Source: Micavibrio sp. (GTDB lineage: Bacteria > Pseudomonadota > Alphaproteobacteria > Micavibrionales > Micavibrionaceae). Taken from it: a stretch of DNA of 50,673 nt. The notes beneath the pieces are model-generated. The model ran no database searches. It saw only the letters and a list, made by a program, of their open reading frames with translations, and was not told the origin of the DNA. The position numbers were made by a program, and so were the translations under genes. This document shows positions 42,552-50,673 of this stretch, piece by piece. Every line of letters starts with the position of its first letter. Positions within the stretch are counted from its first letter, which is position 1. The stretch lies in assembly GCA_028290825.1 (NCBI GenBank), contig JAQGJB010000113.1, positions 1 through 50,673 on the forward strand. Reading direction: 5' to 3'.

Positions 42552-44286
42552 TGGGGCCGTTGCCCTCCTGCTCGCCTGCGCCTTCGCCCTCAGCCTGTTT
42601 TACCGCAGCTATGAAGATCCCCTGCAATTCCCCGTAATGGCGCTTCTTGCCGGTGGTTTCCTCCTTGCCCTGCCCCGGCGTGAAATATCGCTCCCGTCTT
42701 CGGCGACGGTCGTTGCCCTTATCGCCCTGACCGTTCTCACGCTGCTCACCTTCGCCGTCAGCACCATCCCGTTTAGCAGCCAGATCGCCCTGTGCGTTTT
42801 CATCGCCCTCCCCCTGACCTTCTTTACAACCTCCTGCATCGTTGCGGCCAAGGCGAGGCAAGACGTCCTGATTTTCGCCCTCCCCGTCTTTTTGATCCTG
42901 TCCTTCTGGGCCATCGCCCAGAGTCTCTTTACCGGCATGCGCGCGCCCGGTCCTTTTCTCGATCCCAATATGCTGGCCGCGATTTTGAGCATCGGCCTGC
43001 TCTGCGCCACGGGCTTTGCTCTGGAAAAGAAAAAACCTGTCTATACCCTGCCCGCCTTCATCCTCTTCTCCGGCCTTATCGCCACGGGCAGCCGCAGCGG
43101 CCTCGCCGCCAGCATGATCGCCATGGCCACGTTGATTTTTGCCTCCGGCATCCGTCTGTCCCGCAAAACCCTCATACAGATGGCCCTGATTGCCCTTTCC
43201 GTTCTCCTCCTGCTTGGCGCGTCGCTATTGCACCAGCTCGGCAATATTGCCAATCTCGCAGCCCCCTCGGTCACCGACCGTCTTGATCTCTGGCATGCCG
43301 CGTGGCAAATCGCTCTGGCTCATCCCTTCTTCGGCACCGGACCCGGAACCTTTCATTTTTATTATCCGGCCTGGCGCATGCCGGCGGATCAGTCGCTGGG
43401 CAATTTCGCGCATTCCGACCCATTACAGATGGCGGCAGAAATGGGTTTTGCCGCACCAGTTCTCCTTTACGGCCTGCTGCTCTGCGTCTTCCTGCATACA
43501 CGCGCCGCCGTAAAACGCACCGTCAACGAAACGCAGCGTCTTGCCATCCTGACCCCTTTTGCCGCACTTCTGACCGTTGCGCTTCAGGCGCATATCAATT
43601 ATCCGCTTTACCTTCTCCCCGTCATGATTGCCTGCGGCGTTCTCCTTGCCCTGTGGCACCGCGCGACCTTCTTGGTAACGGGTGAAGGCGTCACCTCCCT
43701 CACGCTTAGCAGACGGTCACAGATTTTTACCGTTTCCGGTGGCTTGCTTTTGGCCCTCTGTGTTCTCGGCCTGTCCTTTACCGCGTCGGCAGGTTTTTAT
43801 TATCTTAAAAAATCCAGGGAAGCCGCCGATCCGCAAACTGTCCTGATCGCCCTGGGCCATGCCGAAATTCGCGGCCCCTTAAGCTTTATCGACCCCGAAG
43901 TCGAAATGGCCCGCACCAACCTGCATCTGCTCAACCAGACGGACAATATAAAATCAGAAAAACTGAAACGGACCCTGCTCGCCGAAACCAAGCGTCTTCT
44001 GGATAATGCCGCCTACTGGAACCCCGCCTGGGCCGAGATTGATTTCCTGCGCGGCCAGATGGAACAGACCGAGGGCAGCAAGTTACTCATGGTGACCGAC
44101 TGGAAAGAAGCCCTCCGGAAAAACCCGATGCATTTCGCCGCGCGCGAAAATCTGGCGGAAGCCCTGCTGGCCGAGGGACGCCGCGATGATGCCATAAATA
44201 TTGTCACCGGTGGCTTGCAATACCCGCACACAATCGCCTACCGTGAATGGGCGGTCGCCTTTCTGATGGAAAGAAAATCACCATGA
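42541..44286 (+). CDS. O-antigen ligase / Wzy-type polysaccharide membrane protein
   Basis: A 581-residue protein with about ten to twelve membrane segments in the first ~430 residues. The signature of the O-antigen ligase family is the periplasmic loop PFFGTGPGTFHFYYP after DRLDLWHAAWQIALAHP, and the following NFAHSDPLQMAAEMGF. The C-terminal ~130 residues form a soluble, helical repeat-like region with REAADPQTVLIALGHAE and RENLAEALLAEGR, like a TPR. It may ligate or polymerise glycan; the exact acceptor is unknown. Start ATG 42541 overlaps kdsB by 11 bp. Confidence 0.8.
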   Translation: MLRNGAVALLLACAFALSLFYRSYEDPLQFPVMALLAGGFLLALPRREISLPSSATVVALIALTVLTLLTFAVSTIPFSSQIALCVFIALPLTFFTTSCIVAAKARQDVLIFALPVFLILSFWAIAQSLFTGMRAPGPFLDPNMLAAILSIGLLCATGFALEKKKPVYTLPAFILFSGLIATGSRSGLAASMIAMATLIFASGIRLSRKTLIQMALIALSVLLLLGASLLHQLGNIANLAAPSVTDRLDLWHAAWQIALAHPFFGTGPGTFHFYYPAWRMPADQSLGNFAHSDPLQMAAEMGFAAPVLLYGLLLCVFLHTRAAVKRTVNETQRLAILTPFAALLTVALQAHINYPLYLLPVMIACGVLLALWHRATFLVTGEGVTSLTLSRRSQIFTVSGGLLLALCVLGLSFTASAGFYYLKKSREAADPQTVLIALGHAEIRGPLSFIDPEVEMARTNLHLLNQTDNIKSEKLKRTLLAETKRLLDNAAYWNPAWAEIDFLRGQMEQTEGSKLLMVTDWKEALRKNPMHFAARENLAEALLAEGRRDDAINIVTGGLQYPHTIAYREWAVAFLMERKSP

Positions 44287-44900
44287 CCATCCTGATCATC
44301 GCCCGTCACGGCAATACTTTTGAGGCCGGAGAAACTCCGCGCAGGGTCGGCGCAGCCACTGATTTGCCCCTCACCGCCGCAGGTCGCGGACATGGCCGCA
44401 ACATCGGCGCATATCTAAAGAAAATCAATCTGTTACCCGACGAGATTTACACTTCACGTTTACTGCGCACCCGCCAGACCGCCGATGAAATCATTGCTGA
44501 GGCGCAACTTCAACTTCAGCCGCAAGCCACTGTAATATTTAACGAACTGGATTACGGCCCCGACGAAAATAAAACCGAGGACGAGGTTATCGCCCGCCTC
44601 GGTCAGCCTGCAATAACGGACTGGGAAGACCTTGGCATCGTACCACGCGGCTGGAACCCGAATGCAGACGTCATTTCAGAGCGTTGGCAGACTTTCGCGC
44701 ACGACATTGTAAAGAGTCGCCCCCATGGCATTGTTCTGGTGGTGACATCGAACGGCATCGCCCGTTTCGCCCTCGGCCTCCCCGGGGATTTTGAAACAAC
44801 CAGCCGCCAATACGGCCTGAAACTCGCCACCGGCGCCCTCGGCATGCTGGAACATGACGGCAAAGCCTGGACCGTCCAGAACTGGAACATCCGCCCCTGA
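44283..44900 (+). CDS. Histidine phosphatase family protein
   Basis: A 205-residue cytosolic enzyme. The RHG motif with the catalytic His is at the start (ILIIARHGNTFEAGE), followed by LPLTAAGRGHG, the SRLLRTRQTADEII arginine motif and TSNGIARFALG, where the second His of the usual GH motif is replaced by SNG. That His is normally the acid/base partner, so activity needs checking. Start ATG 44283 overlaps the previous stop (ATGA). It is coupled to the LPS genes upstream and is followed 11 nt later by the M32 gene. Confidence 0.75.
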   Translation: MTILIIARHGNTFEAGETPRRVGAATDLPLTAAGRGHGRNIGAYLKKINLLPDEIYTSRLLRTRQTADEIIAEAQLQLQPQATVIFNELDYGPDENKTEDEVIARLGQPAITDWEDLGIVPRGWNPNADVISERWQTFAHDIVKSRPHGIVLVVTSNGIARFALGLPGDFETTSRQYGLKLATGALGMLEHDGKAWTVQNWNIRP

Positions 44901-44911
44901 AAGGACCCAAA

Positions 44912-46417
44912 ATGAATATAGCCTATGAAAATCTGAAGGACCGCTATCGCCTGCTCTCAAACCTGAATGGTGCCGGCAGTATCCTTTATATGGACAGCAT
45001 GGTCGTCATGAAACCGGGCAGCGAAGCCGATCGCTCGGAGCAATCAATGGCCCTTGCCACCGCTGCGCAAAAACTCCTGACCCATCCGGAAGTGGGGGAC
45101 TGGCTCGACGAAGCCGAGGAAAGCGCCTCCGCCCTCAGCCCAGCCGACCAGACCAACCTCCGCCTTATGCGCCGCCAGTGGATATCCTACACCGCCATTC
45201 CGGAAACTCTTGTCCGCGAAAGCGCCCGCCTTGGTATCGAAGGCAATAACCTGCATACAAAACACCGCGACAAGGGCGACTGGAATGTCATGCGCCCCAT
45301 TTACGAGGCTGCTTTTAACACCCAGCGTGAAATCGGTGAAATCCTGAAAGGCGCGCTCGGTTTTGCCACAACCTATGAAGCCCTGCTGGACCAGTTCAGC
45401 CCCGGCCTGAAACTTTCAACGGTGGAACGTGAGTTCGCCAAACTCGAACAGGCCTTGCCCGGCATGATCGCCGAAGCGACCCGCCTGCAGAAAGACGCCG
45501 GGCAGGTCATCCCCTTACCCGAAGTCCCGCTCGCCATCCTGCAGGTAATCGGCAACAAAATGCTCCTCGACATGGGCTTTGACGATAATCGCGGCATTCT
45601 CTATGTGGGCGACATGCACCCTTTAAGCGGGGGCACGCCCGACGATTCCCGCCTGACCACGCGCTACAATCCAAAAGACCCGCTGGATGGCCTTTACACT
45701 GTTGCCCATGAGTGCGGCCACAGCCTTTATGAACAGGGAACACCCGCCGCCTGGCGTTACCAGCCTGCCGGACACAGCATGGGCATGGATGTTCATGAAA
45801 GCCAGTCCATGATCATGGAATTACAAGCCTGCAGGACCCCTGAATTTATGGAGCATCTCGCGAAAGAATTCTCCGCCCACATTCAAAATCCCGCCTTTAG
45901 TGCCGAGAATATTGCAAAGGCCCTGTTCAGGGTCGAACCGTCTTTCATCCGCATCCATGCCGACGAACTGACTTATCCTTTGCATATCATCCTGCGCTTC
46001 AACCTGGAGCGCGACATCATCGCGGGCAAACTTAGTGTCGCCGATCTGCCCGACGCCTGGAATGCGGGCATGGACAAATCCTTCGGCATTATCCCCGCCG
46101 GCCCGACCCAGGGCCATATGCAGGACGTTCACTGGCCGACCCTCAGCGTAGGTTATTTCCCCGCTTATACCCTCGGCGCGATGGGCGCGGCGCAGTTCTT
46201 CGCCGCTGCGGTCAAAGCCCATCCGGAAATCCGCGACGAACTACGCCACGGCCAGTTCAAAACCCTGCGCCGCTGGCTGGAGATCAACGTCCACAGCAAA
46301 GGCTCCCTCTTGACCCAGGACGAACTTTTCACCGCCGCCACTGGTGAACCCCTGAACGCGAAATACTTTATGAATAGCCTGTCACGCCGCTATCTGGGGC
46401 GGGATTACACCGCCTGA
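44912..46417 (+). CDS. M32 family carboxypeptidase (Taq type)
   Basis: A 501-residue zinc metallopeptidase. The HExxH site is HECGH (~266-270) in YTVAHECGHSLYEQG, preceded by the DDSRLTTRYNPKDPLDGLY motif and followed by HSMGMDVHESQSMIMELQAC, which gives the third ligand Glu. HADELTYPLHIILRF and GPTQGHMQDVHW are also M32 motifs. It removes C-terminal residues from peptides. AAAGGA lies 7 nt before the ATG. Sitting between yejA and yejBE, it may act on peptides taken up by the Yej system. Confidence 0.93.
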   Translation: MNIAYENLKDRYRLLSNLNGAGSILYMDSMVVMKPGSEADRSEQSMALATAAQKLLTHPEVGDWLDEAEESASALSPADQTNLRLMRRQWISYTAIPETLVRESARLGIEGNNLHTKHRDKGDWNVMRPIYEAAFNTQREIGEILKGALGFATTYEALLDQFSPGLKLSTVEREFAKLEQALPGMIAEATRLQKDAGQVIPLPEVPLAILQVIGNKMLLDMGFDDNRGILYVGDMHPLSGGTPDDSRLTTRYNPKDPLDGLYTVAHECGHSLYEQGTPAAWRYQPAGHSMGMDVHESQSMIMELQACRTPEFMEHLAKEFSAHIQNPAFSAENIAKALFRVEPSFIRIHADELTYPLHIILRFNLERDIIAGKLSVADLPDAWNAGMDKSFGIIPAGPTQGHMQDVHWPTLSVGYFPAYTLGAMGAAQFFAAAVKAHPEIRDELRHGQFKTLRRWLEINVHSKGSLLTQDELFTAATGEPLNAKYFMNSLSRRYLGRDYTA

Positions 46418-46432
46418 TGCCCATACGGGGCA

Positions 46433-46460
46433 TTGAAATATATGCCCCGTAGGCTATCCT
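46433..46460 (+). promoter_or_regulatory. Promoter candidate of yejB
   Basis: TTGAAA (46433-46438), 16 nt, TATCCT (46455-46460), ending 6 nt before ATG 46467. Predicted transcription start is at or near the ATG, with no Shine-Dalgarno site, so yejB may have a leaderless transcript. Confidence 0.4.
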
Positions 46461-46466
46461 GCCTCA

Positions 46467-47576
46467 ATGAACTCCATGGCTGCCTATATTTTTCGTCGTC
46501 TTCTGCTGATGATCCCGACCATTTTCGGAATCATGCTGATTTCTTTCTGCATCATTCAATTCGTTCCCGGCGGGCCGGTCGAGCGCATGATTGCCCAGAT
46601 GCAGGGCCGCAGCGGCGACGCCACTGCCCGCTTCTCCGGTGGCGGTTCCGATCTTGCCGCCAATAACGCCCTGCAAAACGTGGGTGAAGGCAACAAGTAT
46701 CGCGGCGCGCAGGGCCTGGACCCTGAATTTCTTGCCACCCTCAACAAAATGTACGGCTTCGATAAGCCCGCGCCGGAACGCTTCGCTCTCATGGCCTGGA
46801 ACTATGCGCGCTTCGATCTTGGCGAAAGCTACTACCGCAATATTTCCGTACTCGACCTGGTCAAAGAAAAAATGCCGGTTTCGATTTCCCTCGGCATCTG
46901 GTCCACCCTGCTGATCTATCTGATCTCGATTCCGCTCGGCATCAAGAAGGCTGTCAGGGATGGCGAAACCTTCGACATCTGGACGTCCGCCGTGATCTTT
47001 GTCGGCCACGCGATCCCCAGTTTCATGTTCGCAATTCTTCTGATTATTCTTTTTGCCGGGGGGCGTTACTGGGACATTTTTCCGTTGCGCGGGATTGTCT
47101 CCGAAAACTGGTCAAGCCTCGACTGGCCGCACCGCCTCTTCGATTATATGTGGCACATGACCCTGCCGGTCCTGGCCATGGTCATCGGCGGGTTTGCCGG
47201 ACTGACCATGCTGACCAAGAACAGCTTTCTGGACGAGATAAACAAACAATACGTCCTGACCGCCCGCGCCAAAGGACTCACCGAAAACCGCATTCTCTAC
47301 CGCCACATCTTCCGCAACGCCATGCTCATCGTCATCGCCGGTTTCCCGGCGGCCTTCCTTGGTATCTTCTTTACCGGCTCCCTGTTGATCGAGGTTATCT
47401 TCAGCCTCGATGGCCTCGGCCTGCTCGGTTATGAAAGTGTCATCAACCGCGATTATCCTGTCGTCCTCGGCACGCTCTACGTCTTTTCCCTGATTGGCCT
47501 GTTAACAACACTGATCCGTGACATCATTTATATCAAGGTCGATCCGCGCATCGACTTCTCGGCGAGGTCAATCTGA
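46467..47576 (+). CDS. yejB: Peptide ABC transporter permease YejB
   Basis: A 369-residue permease with six or so membrane segments and the binding-protein-dependent transport signature. Start [24 protein letters not shown], and the loop with [19 protein letters not shown] and the EAA-like motif [29 protein letters not shown] are typical of the DppB/YejB group. An insertion near residue 40-100 ([14 protein letters not shown]) distinguishes YejB from ordinary DppB. Its stop and the yejE start overlap (ATGA, 47573-47579 region), so they are translated together. Confidence 0.9.
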   Translation: MNSMAAYIFRRLLLMIPTIFGIMLISFCIIQFVPGGPVERMIAQMQGRSGDATARFSGGGSDLAANNALQNVGEGNKYRGAQGLDPEFLATLNKMYGFDKPAPERFALMAWNYARFDLGESYYRNISVLDLVKEKMPVSISLGIWSTLLIYLISIPLGIKKAVRDGETFDIWTSAVIFVGHAIPSFMFAILLIILFAGGRYWDIFPLRGIVSENWSSLDWPHRLFDYMWHMTLPVLAMVIGGFAGLTMLTKNSFLDEINKQYVLTARAKGLTENRILYRHIFRNAMLIVIAGFPAAFLGIFFTGSLLIEVIFSLDGLGLLGYESVINRDYPVVLGTLYVFSLIGLLTTLIRDIIYIKVDPRIDFSARSI

Positions 47577-48601
47577 TGACACTCTCCCCTCTTGCCCACC
47601 GCCGCCTCCAGCAATTCCGCGCCAATACGCGCGGTTTTTACTCGCTGTGGATTTTTCTCGCTTTGTTCGTGATGGCCATTGCTGCGCCGCTGATCGCCAA
47701 TGACCGCCCGCTTTTGATCTCTTACGATGGGCACCTGATGCTTCCGGTTTTAAAGCATTATCCCGAAACCGCCTTCGGCGGCGATTTCGAAACGGAGGCT
47801 GATTACCGCGACCCCCATGTTAAAAAATTGATCGAAGGAAAAGGCTGGATCCTCTGGCCGCCCATCCGTTATAGCTATGACACCATTAATTATAACCTGC
47901 CAACCCCGGCGCCTTCCGCCCCCACCGCTGACAATCTTATCGGCACCGACGATCAGGGTCGTGATGTTGCCGCCCGCGTTCTCTACGGCTTCCGTATCTC
48001 CGTCCTCTTCGGCTTGGCGCTCACCCTCATCAGCTCCATCGTCGGTATCACCGCGGGGGCATTCCAGGGGTATTACGGCGGCTGGCTCGACCTGATCATG
48101 CAGCGCTTTATTGAGATATGGTCAAGTATGCCTAGTCTCTACATCCTTATTATTTTCTCGGCGATGTTCGTTCCCGGCTTCTGGACTTTGTTGCTGATCC
48201 TGCTCATGTTTTCCTGGGTCGGTCTTGTCGATGTCGTACGCGCCGAATTCCTGCGCACCCGCAATTTCGATTATGTCCGCGCCGCAAACGCCCTCGGCGT
48301 ACCCAACCACACCATCATGCGCCGTCACGTTTTGCCAAACGCAATGGTCGCAACGATGTCATTGATGCCGTTCCTTCTCTCCGGCTCGATCACCGCCCTC
48401 ACCTCCCTCGACTTCCTCGGCCTCGGGCTGCCACCCGGTTCCCCTTCCCTCGGCGAACTCCTCTCCCAGGGCAAGAATAACCTTCAGGCCCCCTGGCTCG
48501 GCTTCACAGCCTTTATCTCCCTTGCCCTGATGCTGACTTTACTCACCTTTATCGGCGAAGCCGTCCGCGATGCCTTTGACCCGCGGAAAACAAGGCTTTA
48601 G
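47576..48601 (+). CDS. yejE: Peptide ABC transporter permease YejE
   Basis: A 341-residue permease with an N-terminal FRANTRGFYSLWIFLALFVMAIAAPLIAN segment, a YejE-specific periplasmic insertion (HYPETAFGGDFETEADYRDPH) and the DppC-type region IGTDDQGRDVAARVLYG plus the EAA loop RTRNFDYVRAANALGVPNHTIMRRHVLPN. The ATP-binding subunit yejF was not found in the window. It completes the YejA-B-E set as far as visible. Confidence 0.92.
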   Translation: MTLSPLAHRRLQQFRANTRGFYSLWIFLALFVMAIAAPLIANDRPLLISYDGHLMLPVLKHYPETAFGGDFETEADYRDPHVKKLIEGKGWILWPPIRYSYDTINYNLPTPAPSAPTADNLIGTDDQGRDVAARVLYGFRISVLFGLALTLISSIVGITAGAFQGYYGGWLDLIMQRFIEIWSSMPSLYILIIFSAMFVPGFWTLLLILLMFSWVGLVDVVRAEFLRTRNFDYVRAANALGVPNHTIMRRHVLPNAMVATMSLMPFLLSGSITALTSLDFLGLGLPPGSPSLGELLSQGKNNLQAPWLGFTAFISLALMLTLLTFIGEAVRDAFDPRKTRL

Positions 48602-48714
48602 AGAAATTATCCCGCATCGCAGCTAACGCAATGCAGCATAGCTGATGCTTGAAATCCCTGCCCGCTATGGTTTTTTATGGCTTACCGCAAAGCAATAAAT
48701 ACCAAGGGGTTTTC

Positions 48715-49491
48715 ATGTCCAATATCAGTCAATTTGCGCAGGCCGCATCGCAGTCGCTGACGATCCGTTTTTCCACCCCTGCGGACACACCCTCGGTTCT
48801 CGCTTACTATGGGCGGAACCCGAATGCGAATGTCGATTTTCGCGGTGACGATGTCTTTACCGACCGCACCGACAGCGGCCGCACAATTCTGGTTTTCAAA
48901 CCCGATAACAGTATCGGCCTGTCCTCCATGTCCCACCCTTACCCGGATCAGGGCCTCGTTGAAATTGGCTCGACCTTGGCAAACATGGATGGCTTTGGCC
49001 TCTACCCTTTCATCATCGCGTCGCAGATCGTTCATGAATTTCTGGAACGCACACCGGATGAAAAATTCTTCGCCTGCATTTACAAGCCGGAGAATGACAG
49101 CGTCACAAAAATGCTGAATACCAAAGTGGGCTGGCACATCGTCGCCCCCTGCCAGGTATTTGCCGATTCAATCGGTGAAACCGAAAACATCAACCGCCTA
49201 AGCTGGCTGAACGCGGATTCCGATACCCTGCCGCATCAGGCGCGGGTCGTGCTCGAAACTGTATTGCGGGGGACCGTCTCCAACAAGAAAACCGGCGAAA
49301 CCCTGAAACTGGATCTGGGGCAATTCTCGCTGGCCACGGTCTTCAGCGCGAAAGTCGAGGAACTGGCCAACGGCAGATTCGGCGAAATGCTGGAGAAATC
49401 GCATCATCTTCCTCTGAAACAGGCGAAGGCGGCCTTTGACAGATATCAGCAAGGTGCTACATATTTCCCTGAGCTATCGCCTAAACCGTAA
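48715..49491 (+). CDS. GNAT-like fold protein
   Basis: A 258-residue cytosolic protein. The N-terminal ~150 residues follow the acetyltransferase fold order: TIRFSTPADTPSVLAYY, then ILVFKPDNSIGLSS, VEIGSTLANMDGFGLYPFIIASQIVHEFLE and FACIYKPENDSVTKMLNTKVGW. The acetyl-CoA binding Q/RxxGxG/A motif is only partly recognisable (GFGLYPFIIASQIVHE), so catalysis is uncertain. The C-terminal ~100 residues are unassigned. Start at ATG 48715 is chosen because AAGGGG lies 7 nt upstream; a longer frame from 48649 lacks a site. Confidence 0.6.
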   Translation: MSNISQFAQAASQSLTIRFSTPADTPSVLAYYGRNPNANVDFRGDDVFTDRTDSGRTILVFKPDNSIGLSSMSHPYPDQGLVEIGSTLANMDGFGLYPFIIASQIVHEFLERTPDEKFFACIYKPENDSVTKMLNTKVGWHIVAPCQVFADSIGETENINRLSWLNADSDTLPHQARVVLETVLRGTVSNKKTGETLKLDLGQFSLATVFSAKVEELANGRFGEMLEKSHHLPLKQAKAAFDRYQQGATYFPELSPKP

Positions 49492-49505
49492 AGTCAGGAG
49501 TCGCT

Positions 49506-50673
49506 ATGCCCGTCATCAATCGCCTTGCCGATTTCAAGGACGAATTCGCCGCCCTTCGTCGCGAACTGCACCAGAACCCCCAGACCAAATACGAAGAAAC
49601 CTTTGCGGCCGAGACAATCGCCAAAACTCTCGGCGCCCTCGGCATTCCCTTCAAAACCGGCTACGGAAAAACCGGCATCGTCGCCACAATTGAAGGCCAG
49701 AAAACCGACAGCGGAAAAACCATCGGCCTGCGTGCCGATATGGACGCCCTCGACATCATTGAAAAATCGGGCCAGCCCTGGGCCTCCAAAACACCCGGTA
49801 AAATGCATGGCTGCGGTCATGACGGCCACACCTCGATCCTGCTTGCCACCGCAAAATATCTTCAGGAAACCCGCAACTTCAATGGCAAGGTCCACCTCGT
49901 GTTCCAGCCTGCCGAAGAGGGCGGGCGCGGTGCCAATGCGATGATGGATGACGGCCTGTTCCGTGATTTTAAAATCGACTCCATTTACGGCCTGCATAAC
50001 TGGCCCTATCTGCCGCTTGGGCATGTACAGGTGCGTTCCGGCCCGATGCTCGCAAATGTGGATGAGTTTAAATTGGTCATCAACGGCAAGGGCGGCCATG
50101 CTGCCTACCCGCAGGGCACGATTGACCCCCTCATCATCGGCGCGCAACTGGTGACCGCCCTGCAGACGATCGTCAGCCGGAACGCTGAACCCATCGATCC
50201 CCTGGTGGTTTCCGTCACCAACTTCAATGCCGGAACCGGCGCCTTCAATGTGATCGCCGATACCGCGACGATAAGCGGAACGGTCCGCTCCTTCAGCGAT
50301 GTAAACCGTAAACTTGCCGAACGCCGGATTAATGAAATGGCCGAAGGTTTTGCCAAAATTCACGGCGTCGCCATCGACATTGATTATCACTATGATATCG
50401 ACGCGACCATCAACACTGAAGCGGAAACGGTCCTTGCTGCTGAAATCGCGGCCAAAGTCGTTGGCAGGGAAAACGTCTCAACCGCCGATCTCTGTATGGG
50501 GGGCGAGGATTTCGGCTCCTTCCTCACAGAAAAACCGGGCAGCTACATTTTCATCGGTCAGGGCACAAAGGAAAAAGACAGCCCGCACAACCACGGCCTC
50601 CACTCGCCCTTCTACGACTTCAACGACGACCTGATCCCTCTGGCCGCCACTTATTTTGCCGAGCTCGTCGAAG
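49506..50673 (+). CDS. M20 family amidohydrolase (partial at the right edge)
   Basis: 389 codons are visible and the gene runs off the window with only a few residues missing. It has the M20D amidohydrolase motifs: GLRADMDALDIIE, MHGCGHDGHTS with the metal-binding Cys103, His105, PAEEGGRGA with Glu137-Glu138, LHNWPYLPLG, and MGGEDFGSFL near the end. Such enzymes cleave N-acyl amino acids or related amides (hippurate or IAA-amino acid hydrolase group) and depend on divalent metal. AGGAG lies 6 nt before ATG 49506. It follows the GNAT-like gene by 14 nt. Confidence 0.9.
   Translation, partial: MPVINRLADFKDEFAALRRELHQNPQTKYEETFAAETIAKTLGALGIPFKTGYGKTGIVATIEGQKTDSGKTIGLRADMDALDIIEKSGQPWASKTPGKMHGCGHDGHTSILLATAKYLQETRNFNGKVHLVFQPAEEGGRGANAMMDDGLFRDFKIDSIYGLHNWPYLPLGHVQVRSGPMLANVDEFKLVINGKGGHAAYPQGTIDPLIIGAQLVTALQTIVSRNAEPIDPLVVSVTNFNAGTGAFNVIADTATISGTVRSFSDVNRKLAERRINEMAEGFAKIHGVAIDIDYHYDIDATINTEAETVLAAEIAAKVVGRENVSTADLCMGGEDFGSFLTEKPGSYIFIGQGTKEKDSPHNHGLHSPFYDFNDDLIPLAATYFAELVE

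Noticed and set aside
49494-50390. A 298-codon minus-strand frame opposite the M20 gene.
   Set aside because: Shadow of a well supported plus-strand enzyme.
1-50673. CRISPR arrays, tRNA, rRNA, transposases or prophage genes.
   Set aside because: No regularly spaced direct repeats, no cloverleaf-like sequence, no integrase or transposase motifs were seen in either strand.

Overview
The window is a 50.7 kb chromosomal segment of a Gram-negative bacterium, almost certainly an alphaproteobacterium. The evidence is the combination of FlbD (a sigma-54 activator with a degenerate receiver), FlbT and FlaF (alphaproteobacterial flagellin regulators), a full-length CtrA cell-cycle regulator, a TipF-like EAL protein and Kdo/LPS genes. 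Flagellin and hook-rod sequence style resembles Rhodospirillales-type or other deep-branching alphaproteobacteria, but genus cannot be fixed from the sequence alone. No rRNA, tRNA, CRISPR array, insertion sequence or prophage was seen.

Layout. Positions 1-4911 carry a late hook block: the tail of a FlgJ-type rod-binding gene, a flgN-like chaperone gene, fliK, flgD and flgE. A strong terminator (about 5032-5070) and a 280 bp AT-rich leader precede a flagellin gene (5352-7010), then flbT-flaF. A convergent flaG-like gene (8107-8538) and a 446 bp regulatory gap precede fliF-fliG-fliH-fliN. Two minus-strand genes of unknown function (12744-13786) sit between fliN and flbD, which are adjacent in Caulobacter. 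After flbD come a methyltransferase, two lipoprotein genes and flhA, then a DUF3137 and a transglutaminase-like gene, flhF and flhG, a small unknown gene, a second FliK-like gene, a twin degenerate GGDEF gene, and fliI-fliJ on the minus strand.

From 30388 the genes are mostly not flagellar: a ygiB-ygiC pair, a secreted peptidoglycan-binding-domain protein, ctrA, two unknown minus-strand genes, pgsA, pyrD, a TipF-like EAL gene, an unknown gene, and a long same-strand run of yejA-kdsB-O-antigen ligase-phosphatase-M32 carboxypeptidase-yejB-yejE, a GNAT-like gene and an M20 amidohydrolase cut by the window end.

How it fits together. CtrA and FlbD would form the transcriptional tiers of flagellar assembly, FlbT/FlaF the flagellin control step, and FlhF/FlhG polar placement and number. 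Several upstream regions contain CtrA-type boxes (TTAA-N7-TTAA or close): before ctrA itself, before flagellin, before flbT-flaF and before fliF. Many genes in the second half have a -10-like hexamer only 4-8 nt before the ATG and no Shine-Dalgarno sequence, which suggests frequent leaderless transcription. The most unusual items are the two-gene insertion between fliN and flbD, the second FliK-like protein, the twin degenerate GGDEF protein beside fliJ, the TipF-like protein, and the CtrA box lying in the tail of the terminator upstream of ctrA.
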